Shown here in pieces: positions 58,038 to 64,000 of a stretch of DNA of 64,000 nt. Under the pieces are notes generated by a model. The model searched no databases. It worked only from the letters and a program-made list of their open reading frames with translations, and was not told where the DNA came from. Origin of the DNA: Kribbella steppae (GTDB lineage: Bacteria > Actinomycetota > Actinomycetes > Propionibacteriales > Kribbellaceae); contig NZ_SLWN01000011.1 of the NCBI RefSeq assembly GCF_004342025.1, forward strand, positions 248,001 to 312,000. Reading direction: 5' to 3'. Numbering within the stretch: the stretch's first letter is position 1; each line of letters begins with the position of its first letter. The position numbers and the translations under genes are program-made.

Positions 58038-60320
58038 ATGGCCGATGGATCGGGCAGGATGGGGTTTATGGGATCGAGCGAGCACGACGCCGGGCCGGCA
58101 ACCGATGCTTTCGAGGCGCCGGTGGTGGCGACCGAAGAGCCTGTGGTGACAGCGGTTCCGGTTGATCGGACGAGCCTGGAGCGGCTGGTCGGCGGGACGT
58201 TCCACGATCCCCATCAGGTGCTCGGGCCGCATCTCGGCGACCATGGTGTCACCGTCCGCGTGCTGCGCCCGTTCGCCCAGTCCGTCGTTGTGCTGTACGA
58301 CGACCAGCGGGTCGAGCTGCGGCACGAGTTCGAAGGTGTCTGGGTCGGCGTACTCGATGTCGACAAGGTGCCCGACTACCGCCTCGAGGTGGCCTACACC
58401 GACGGGCCCGCGCTCGAGCTCGACGACCCGTACCGCTACCTGCCGTCACTCGGCGAGGTCGACCTGCACCTGATCGGCGAGGGCCGCCACGAGCTGTTGT
58501 GGACCGTGCTCGGCGCCCACGTCCGCCGGTACGACGGCCCGGCCGGAACCATCACCGGTACGTCGTTCGCCGTCTGGGCCCCGAACGCACAGGGCATCCG
58601 CCTGACCGCGGACTTCAACTTCTGGGACGGCCGCGCGCATCCGCTGCGGTCGCTCGGGTCGTCCGGTGTGTGGGAGCTGTTCGTTCCGGGTGTCGGCCCG
58701 GGCACGCGGTACAAGTTCGACATCTGCGGTCGCGACGGCGTCTGGCGGCAGAAGGCCGACCCGATGGCGAACCTGGCCGAGACTCCCCCGGCGAACGCGT
58801 CCGTCGTGCACGAGTCGTCGTACGAGTGGAACGACGCCGAGTGGGTGGAGCGGCGCGCGGCCTCGCACGCCTATGCCGAGCCGATGAGCGTCTACGAGGT
58901 GCACCTCGGCTCCTGGCGCAAGGGCAAGTCCTACCGTGAGCTGGCCGACGAGCTCGTTGCCTATGTCAACGAGATGGGCTTCACCCACGTCGAGCTGATG
59001 CCGGTGATGGAACATCCGTTCGGCGGCTCCTGGGGCTACCAGGTGACGTCGTACTTCGCGCCGACCTCGCGCTTCGGCGACCCCGACGACTTCCGCTTCC
59101 TGGTCGACCGGCTGCACCAGTCCGGTATCGGCGTGATCGTCGACTGGGTGCCGGCACACTTCCCGAAGGACGCCTGGGCGCTGGCCCGGTTCGACGGTAC
59201 GCCGCTGTACGAGCACCCGGATCCGCGCCGCGGCGAGCAGCCGGACTGGGGCACGCTGGTCTTCGACTTCGGCCGGCCGCAGGTGCGCAACTTCCTGGTC
59301 GCGAACGCGATCTACTGGGCCGAGGAGTTCCACATCGACGGCCTCCGGGTGGACGCGGTCGCCTCGATGCTCTACCTCGACTACTCCCGCACCGAGGGTC
59401 AGTGGGTGCCGAACCAGTACGGCGGCCGCGAGAACCTGGAGGCGGTGTCGTTCCTGCAGGAGATGAACGCGACCCTCTACAAGCGGGTGCCCGGTGTCAT
59501 CACCGTGGCCGAGGAGTCCACCTCGTGGCCGGGGGTCACCCGGGACACGCATCTGGGCGGGCTCGGGTTCGGCTTCAAGTGGAACATGGGCTGGATGAAC
59601 GACTCGCTGCGCTACCTGGAGCACGAGCCGGTCCACCGGCAGTACCACCACCACGAGCTGACGTTCTCGATGATGTACGCCTACTCGGAGAACTTCGTCC
59701 TGCCGCTGTCCCACGACGAGGTTGTGCACGGCAAGGGTTCGCTGCTGCGCAAGATGCCGGGTGACCGCTGGCAGCAACTGGCGAACCTGCGCGCCTACCT
59801 GGCGATGATGTGGGCGCACCCGGGCAAGCAGTTGCTGTTCATGGGCTGCGAGTTCGGCCAGGAGTCGGAGTGGTCCGAGAAGGGCGAGCTCGACTGGTGG
59901 CTGCTGGACCACGCCGACCACCGTGGCCTGCAGCAACTGGTGCGCGACCTGAACGGCGTCTACCGCGACACCACGGCACTCTGGCGGACCGACCACTCGC
60001 CGGAGAAGTTCAGCTGGATCGACGCCAACGACGCAGGTAACAACGTGTTCTCCTTCCTCCGGTACGGCGACGACGGCGAGCCCGCCATCGCCTGCATCTC
60101 CAACTTCTCCGCCATCCCGCACCACGGCTACCGGCTCGGCCTTCCGTACCGCGGCCAGTGGCAGGAGGCGGTCAACACCGACGCCGACGTCTACGGCGGC
60201 TCGGGTGTCGGCAACTTCGGCGCCGTCGACGCCCATGGCCCCGGCTGGCATGGCATGGAAACCAGCACCGAACTGTCCGTCCCACCCCTGTCCACGGTGT
60301 TCCTGCGCTACAACCCGTGA
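58038..60320 (+). CDS. glgB: 1,4-alpha-glucan branching enzyme GlgB
   Basis: 760 residues. A variable N-terminus (1-45), an N1 beta domain and a CBM48 (about 140-245), then the GH13_9 barrel. Nucleophile Asp439 (IDGLRVDAVASML) and general acid Glu492 (VITVAEESTSWPG) lie 53 apart, as in E. coli GlgB; the third acid is in LPLSHDEVVHGKGS. It introduces alpha-1,6 branches into glucan made by GlgE. Starts at residues 8 or 11 (58059, 58068) are also possible. It is separated from treS-mak by the polysaccharide locus, unlike the compact glgE-treS-mak-glgB operons of Streptomyces. Confidence 0.96.
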   Translation: MADGSGRMGFMGSSEHDAGPATDAFEAPVVATEEPVVTAVPVDRTSLERLVGGTFHDPHQVLGPHLGDHGVTVRVLRPFAQSVVVLYDDQRVELRHEFEGVWVGVLDVDKVPDYRLEVAYTDGPALELDDPYRYLPSLGEVDLHLIGEGRHELLWTVLGAHVRRYDGPAGTITGTSFAVWAPNAQGIRLTADFNFWDGRAHPLRSLGSSGVWELFVPGVGPGTRYKFDICGRDGVWRQKADPMANLAETPPANASVVHESSYEWNDAEWVERRAASHAYAEPMSVYEVHLGSWRKGKSYRELADELVAYVNEMGFTHVELMPVMEHPFGGSWGYQVTSYFAPTSRFGDPDDFRFLVDRLHQSGIGVIVDWVPAHFPKDAWALARFDGTPLYEHPDPRRGEQPDWGTLVFDFGRPQVRNFLVANAIYWAEEFHIDGLRVDAVASMLYLDYSRTEGQWVPNQYGGRENLEAVSFLQEMNATLYKRVPGVITVAEESTSWPGVTRDTHLGGLGFGFKWNMGWMNDSLRYLEHEPVHRQYHHHELTFSMMYAYSENFVLPLSHDEVVHGKGSLLRKMPGDRWQQLANLRAYLAMMWAHPGKQLLFMGCEFGQESEWSEKGELDWWLLDHADHRGLQQLVRDLNGVYRDTTALWRTDHSPEKFSWIDANDAGNNVFSFLRYGDDGEPAIACISNFSAIPHHGYRLGLPYRGQWQEAVNTDADVYGGSGVGNFGAVDAHGPGWHGMETSTELSVPPLSTVFLRYNP

Positions 60321-60322
60321 GG

Positions 60323-60350
60323 TTGAGTGTTGGGGCGCACCGGGTAGCGT
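60323..60350 (+). promoter_or_regulatory. Promoter of a leaderless transcript
   Basis: TTGAGT (60323-60328), 16 bases, TAGCGT (60345-60350), 7 bases, then the GTG start at 60358 with no ribosome site. Spacing is right for transcription starting at or next to the GTG. Confidence 0.55.
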
Positions 60351-60357
60351 TCACCGG

Positions 60358-61233
60358 GTGACCGCCGTACATCCACTGACCGATGGTGAGTTGACCCTGC
60401 GACTGTCGCAGGAGGATCCACAGCTGGTGACCTTCGACGTCGAGCACGGCGGAGCGCTCGGCACGGTCGAGGTACGGCGGACAACCCCTGGTGTCGGGTT
60501 GGTCACGTGGGCCATGGACGGCGGGCCCGAGGTCGCGCAGCGGGCCGTCCAGCTGGTGGCCGAGTACGCCTTCGGTGAGCTTGGGATGGAGCGGCTGCAG
60601 GTCGAGGTGGACCCGGAGCTCCATGCGTCGGCCCGGGTCGCGATCCGGTCCGGGTTCCGGCGCGAGGGCGTGCTGCGTGGTGCGGCGCTGGTGGACGACG
60701 AACGCCGCGACGTGGCTGTGTACGGGATGCGGAAGGACGACCCGCGCCCGAATACGTTGACGGGCTGGACCGCCTTGATGGACTCGGCTTTGCCGAAGAA
60801 GCGGGTCATCGCGCATGTGATCGTGCGGGACACCGCTGGCCGGGTGCTGCTGTGTCAGGTCAGCTACAAGAAGGATCTGGAGCTGCCCGGCGGTGTGGTC
60901 GAGCCGGATGAGGACCCGGCGACCGGGGCGTCCCGTGAGATGCACGAGGAGCTCGGAGTCGCCTTGCCGCTGGTCGGCGTACTCGCGATCGACTGGCTAC
61001 CCCGCTGGGAGGGATGGGGCGACGCCGTCGAGATCCTGTACGACGGTGGCGTTCACGACCCGTCACTGGTGGACACGTTGCATCCCGACGGTTTCGAGAT
61101 CCGCGGAGTGGCCTGGCATGCGCCGGACGCACTGAAAGGGCTGGTGTCGCCGCTGAACGCGCGCCGGCTGCCGATGATCCTCGACAATCCCTCCACGCTG
61201 CACAACCTGCGTGACGGGGAGCCGATCATCTAG
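60358..61233 (+). CDS. GNAT acetyltransferase-Nudix hydrolase fusion
   Basis: 291 residues from GTG 60358; the frame continues upstream only through the end of glgB. Residues 1-135 form a partial GNAT fold (LVAEYAFGELGMERLQVEVD, then ARVAIRSGFRREGVLRGAAL), similar to RimJ/RimL-type enzymes. Residues about 145-290 are a Nudix domain with a complete box beginning GGVVEPDEDP at residue 178 and ending SREMHEELGV, so its hydrolase metal site is intact. The combination suggests a repair or detoxification protein acting on a nucleotide-like or acylated metabolite. Leaderless promoter upstream. Its stop region overlaps the convergent kinase gene by 8 bases. Confidence 0.85.
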   Translation: MTAVHPLTDGELTLRLSQEDPQLVTFDVEHGGALGTVEVRRTTPGVGLVTWAMDGGPEVAQRAVQLVAEYAFGELGMERLQVEVDPELHASARVAIRSGFRREGVLRGAALVDDERRDVAVYGMRKDDPRPNTLTGWTALMDSALPKKRVIAHVIVRDTAGRVLLCQVSYKKDLELPGGVVEPDEDPATGASREMHEELGVALPLVGVLAIDWLPRWEGWGDAVEILYDGGVHDPSLVDTLHPDGFEIRGVAWHAPDALKGLVSPLNARRLPMILDNPSTLHNLRDGEPII

Positions 61234-62056
61234 GCAGTCGGTTGAGGTTGCCGACACACCACACGTAGTGACCGTCGCCGGCGTCGGCGTCATAGATGGT
61301 CGCGGTGGTGATGGCGTACGCCGCGCGGTACAGGTACATCCGCTGCCGGTCGTGCCCGAGCCGCTCGAACCGGTCGAGCAGCAGATTGTCGAGCCGTTGC
61401 GCATCGGGGCCGTACATGTCGAAGAACCCGGCTGCCAGCGCGGCGTCGAAGGTGTTGTCACCGGCCGTCGAGTAGAACCCCCAATCGAGCACCGCGGCAG
61501 TCCGCGGCCCGTCCATCAGCAGGTTGGGCTGACAGATATCACCGTGGACGACGCTCAGCCGGTCCGGCTCGATCGTCGCCAGTCGCGTTGTCAGGGTCTC
61601 GAGCAGGTTGTCGAAGTCGGGTACGTCGCGCCGGAAGTGGTGACGGGATTCGGCGGCACGTCGTCGTACCAGGGCGGCCAGCGCCTCGCCCCAGGACAGG
61701 TCCTCGCGCCAGAACGGCTGGTTGAGGACCGGGAGCGCCTTGCTCGCCGGACCCGCGACGGTCGCGCGGAGTGCCTCGACCACGGCGACGAATGCGTCGA
61801 GCGCCTGCTCCTCGGCGACGCCGGACTCCTGCAGTGCGGTGCCGGTCAGCAGGTCCTCCTCGCTGACCGCCTGCCCGTCGGCATCCGCGGTGATCTCGTG
61901 GATCCGCGGCGTCCGGAACGGGAGCGGCGGCAGCTCGTCGAGGAACGCCTTCAGCGGGCGTACGTCGTCCGGCCGCCGATCGAACCAGATCTTGCGCACC
62001 CGGCCGTCACCGAGATCGTAGACGGCACCTTCCATCCCCTGGCCGATCAGCTCCAC
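61226..62056 (-). CDS. Aminoglycoside-phosphotransferase-fold kinase
   Basis: 276 residues. N-lobe start IGQGMEGAVYDLGDGRVRKI with the nucleotide loop and the lysine in RKIWF. Catalytic loop SVVHGDICQPNLLMDGPRTA and metal site VLDWGFYSTAGDN. Such kinases phosphorylate small molecules including antibiotics, choline-like compounds or sugars. No resistance-gene subgroup is recognisable, so a metabolic role is as likely. The stop overlaps the GNAT-Nudix gene in convergent orientation. Confidence 0.88.
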   Translation of the reverse strand: MELIGQGMEGAVYDLGDGRVRKIWFDRRPDDVRPLKAFLDELPPLPFRTPRIHEITADADGQAVSEEDLLTGTALQESGVAEEQALDAFVAVVEALRATVAGPASKALPVLNQPFWREDLSWGEALAALVRRRAAESRHHFRRDVPDFDNLLETLTTRLATIEPDRLSVVHGDICQPNLLMDGPRTAAVLDWGFYSTAGDNTFDAALAAGFFDMYGPDAQRLDNLLLDRFERLGHDRQRMYLYRAAYAITTATIYDADAGDGHYVWCVGNLNRLPR

Positions 62057-62098
62057 GCCCGGAACTCTGCCAAAAGGGTGACTGCTGGTCCAACTGGA

Positions 62099-62482
62099 TC
62101 AGCGCACCAGGCGGATCGACAGCGGGTAGCGGTAGTCGCTGCCGCTGGAGGCTGCCATCGTGGCCAGGATGATCACCACCAGCGCCGCGACCGCCCCGAT
62201 CACCACCAGCGGGATGATGATCAGCACGCCCAGGCCGAACGTGATCAGGATCAGCACCACCGCGACCGCGGTGTAGATCAGCAGCGACAGCTGGAAGTTC
62301 AGCGACTCCAGCGCATGCCGCCGGACGAAATCGGACCGATACCGGTACACCAGCCAGATCACCAGCGGGCACAGGAACCCCATCGCGAACCAGGCCGCGA
62401 CGAACACACCGACGTGAGCCAGCATCCCCCACGTCCGCTCTTCCGAGGCCGACAGCGGCGGCCCGGCACCAGGCGCACTCAT
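62099..62482 (-). CDS. DUF4870 membrane protein
   Basis: 127 residues from ATG 62482; GTG 62506 is the longer option. N-terminal SASEERTWGMLAHVGVFVAA is the DUF4870 opening. Three to four hydrophobic helices follow (AMGFLCPLVIWLVYRY; LLIYTAVAVVLILITFGLGV; IIPLVVIGAVAALVVIILAT), with the conserved DFVRRHALESLNFQ loop. The family's function is unknown. It lies 42 bases upstream of the APH-fold kinase on the same strand. Confidence 0.85.
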   Translation of the reverse strand: MSAPGAGPPLSASEERTWGMLAHVGVFVAAWFAMGFLCPLVIWLVYRYRSDFVRRHALESLNFQLSLLIYTAVAVVLILITFGLGVLIIIPLVVIGAVAALVVIILATMAASSGSDYRYPLSIRLVR

Positions 62483-62581
62483 ACTCCAGTCAAGCACGCC
62501 GGGCACGCATCGTCACCGATTCCTTTTCGCTCCTCCCCGGGTCTGTACAGGGGAAAGCTCATCGACGAAGGGACGGCAAGG

Positions 62582-63487
62582 ATGCCGAGCAAGCAGTCAG
62601 AAGCGGTCGTGCGGCACTGGGCGACGGCTCGCCTGACCAGTCAACTGCCGGTGGCGGAGCAACCCGACCGGGAGACCGCCGACCACGCCTGGGCCGGACT
62701 GACCAGCGAGCCTCGCGATGTGGACTACCTCTCCGTCAGCGAGGTGCCGGCGTTGTGGATCGTGCCGAAGGACGCCGTACCGGATCGGGTGCTGCTGTGC
62801 ATGCACGGCGGCGGGTTCCTCAGCGGGTCGATCTACTCGCACCGGAAGATGTTCGGCCACCTCGCCAAGGCCGTCGGCGCGCGGGCGCTGGTCTTCGACT
62901 ACCGCCTGGCACCCGAACACACGCACCCCGCCCAGGTCGACGACGCGACCGCGGTCTACCGCTGGCTGCTCGATCAGGGCGTCGATCCGGCCCGGATCGT
63001 GTTCGCCGGCGACTCCTGCGGCGGCGGGCTGGTGATCACCACCCAACTGCGCGCCCGGCAGCAGGGCCTGCCGCTACCGGCCGCCGCGATGCCGTTCTCC
63101 CCGTGGGTGGACATGGAGGTCACCGGCGACTCGTACGACGCCAACCGGGACCGGGATGCCTACTTCCACCGGGACCTCGTCCGCGACCTGGCCGCGATGT
63201 ACGTCGGCGAAGGCGGCGATCCCCGCGATCCGCTGGTCAACCCGCTGTACGGCGATCTGACCGGGTTCGGGCCGATCTACATCCAGGTCGGCGGGGACGA
63301 GGTGCTGGTCGACGATGCTCGACTGCTCTACGAGCATGCCCGCAAGGCAGGCGTCGAGGCGCGGCTGGATGTCTTCCCCGACATGCAGCACACCTTCCAG
63401 ATGGCGGCCGGCCGGGCACCCGAGGCGGACGACGCGATTCAGCGGATGGCCGCCTGGGTCCGGCCGGTGCTACACAGGGAGCCGTGA
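62582..63487 (+). CDS. Alpha/beta hydrolase, hormone-sensitive-lipase group
   Basis: 301 residues from ATG 62582 (AAGGGA upstream); the very long frame before it crosses two genes on the other strand and is not real. Oxyanion motif MHGGGFLSGS, nucleophile elbow GDSCGGG, then Asp in QVGGDEVLVDDARL and His in DMQHTFQM complete the triad. HSL-group esterases act on short-chain esters in the cytoplasm. The TGA overlaps the ATG of the sigma factor gene (TGATG), which is unusual company for an esterase and implies coexpression. Confidence 0.9.
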   Translation: MPSKQSEAVVRHWATARLTSQLPVAEQPDRETADHAWAGLTSEPRDVDYLSVSEVPALWIVPKDAVPDRVLLCMHGGGFLSGSIYSHRKMFGHLAKAVGARALVFDYRLAPEHTHPAQVDDATAVYRWLLDQGVDPARIVFAGDSCGGGLVITTQLRARQQGLPLPAAAMPFSPWVDMEVTGDSYDANRDRDAYFHRDLVRDLAAMYVGEGGDPRDPLVNPLYGDLTGFGPIYIQVGGDEVLVDDARLLYEHARKAGVEARLDVFPDMQHTFQMAAGRAPEADDAIQRMAAWVRPVLHREP

Positions 63488-64000
63488 TGGCCGAGTTCGA
63501 GCGTCGTACCGAACCATTCCGCAAGGAACTGCTGGCGCACTGTTATCGGATGCTCGCCTCGGTGGACGAGGCCGAGGATCTGGTGCAGGAGACGTACCTG
63601 CGGGCCTGGCGCTCGTACTCGACCTTCGAAGGCCGTTCCTCGGTGCGGGTCTGGCTGTACCGGATCGCCACCAACGCCTGCCTGACCGCGCTCGAGCAGC
63701 GCGGCAGGCGGGCGCTCCCGTCGGGTCTCGGTGGTCCCAGCGACGACCCCGCTGCGGTGGACTCCGATCCCGGTGTCGCGTGGGTGCAGCCGATCCCGGA
63801 CTCCCTGCTCGATCCCGCGGCGATCGTCACCACCCGGGAGAGTCTGCGGCTGGCACTGATCGCCGCTTTGCAATACCTCCCGCCGAAGCAGCGCGCCGTA
63901 CTGATCCTGCGCGAGGTTCTCGCCTTCCCCGCCGCTGAGGTCGCCTCGATGCTCGACACCACGGTCGCGGCGGTGAAGAGCACCTTGCAACGAGCCCGCG
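63487..64000 (+). CDS. ECF-type RNA polymerase sigma factor (3' end outside window)
   Basis: 171 residues are visible. Sigma region 2: RKELLAHCYRMLASVDEAED, then LVQETYLRAWRSYSTFEGRS and WLYRIATNACLTAL. Region 4 begins AALQYLPPKQRAVLILREVL and continues through EVASMLDTTVAAVKSTLQRA. The long linker and these motifs resemble the SigG/SigJ-like group that carries a C-terminal SnoaL-type extension; whether that extension exists here lies outside the window. Translation is coupled to the upstream esterase. No anti-sigma gene is seen in the window. Confidence 0.9.
   Translation, partial: MAEFERRTEPFRKELLAHCYRMLASVDEAEDLVQETYLRAWRSYSTFEGRSSVRVWLYRIATNACLTALEQRGRRALPSGLGGPSDDPAAVDSDPGVAWVQPIPDSLLDPAAIVTTRESLRLALIAALQYLPPKQRAVLILREVLAFPAAEVASMLDTTVAAVKSTLQRAR

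Noticed and set aside
61211..62581. Long 5' extension of the HSL-type hydrolase frame
   Set aside because: It runs antisense through the APH-fold kinase and DUF4870 genes. ATG 62582 has a ribosome site and gives a normal family length.

Overview
The window is GC-rich, densely coded DNA with G/C-rich third codon positions, many GTG starts, stop/start overlaps (ATGA, TGATG) and actinobacterial gene families (GlgE pathway, SARP/AfsR-type regulator, ArfABC homologues). It looks like chromosome from an actinomycete, most like Nocardioidaceae such as Kribbella. That placement rests on overall gene content and remembered families, not on a marker gene or a search. I saw no tRNA, rRNA, CRISPR array, insertion sequence or phage gene.

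Layout. 0-4.2 kb: PPK2 polyphosphate kinase (cut by the window edge), a P-type cation ATPase and a small nucleotidyltransferase. 4.2-10.6 kb: etfB-etfA, two methyltransferases, an LbH acyltransferase, a two-TM protein and an enoyl-CoA hydratase. Order and sequence resemble the mycobacterial region around Rv3028c-Rv3039c, which carries methylglucose lipopolysaccharide (MGLP) genes, but the GH57 and glycosyltransferase genes expected there are absent. 10.7-15.8 kb: two Gfo/Idh/MocA oxidoreductases, glgX and an SGNH hydrolase. 15.8-24 kb: a 1433-aa SARP/STAND/WD40 regulator divergent from a small secreted membrane protein, then MarR and MerR regulators with partners, a transglutaminase-like protein and a DUF2269 membrane protein. 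24-29 kb: divergent glgP and glgE. 29-36.5 kb: threonine synthase, two paralogous winged-helix regulators on either side of a large secreted subtilisin with kelch repeats, and a fragment of dihydropteroate synthase. 36.6-40.2 kb: a secreted GH18 chitinase, an arfABC-like operon and a small ORF. 40.5-43.6 kb: treS and maltokinase.

43.6-58 kb is the main accessory locus. It is an almost gapless leftward run of a carbohydrate ABC importer, an SDR, two heparinase II/III-type lyases, a YesL/DUF624 protein, a broken beta-helix gene, a Tat-exported SGNH esterase, a Tat-exported PL8 lyase and a CE7 esterase. A LacI-family gene diverges from it, and three near-identical operator-like palindromes lie in the shared promoter region. 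This reads as a regulon for taking up and degrading an acetylated uronic-acid polysaccharide. 58-64 kb: glgB, a GNAT-Nudix fusion, an APH-type kinase, a DUF4870 protein, an HSL-type hydrolase and the start of an ECF sigma factor.

How the genes work together. treS (trehalose to maltose), maltokinase (maltose to maltose-1-phosphate), glgE (maltose-1-P to linear alpha-glucan) and glgB (branching) complete the GlgE route to alpha-glucan. glgX and glgP supply debranching and phosphorolysis. The set is spread over four places within 47 kb rather than held in one operon. Start sites that differ from the longest reading frame were chosen from Shine-Dalgarno spacing, operon overlaps or family N-termini; the reason is given in each entry.
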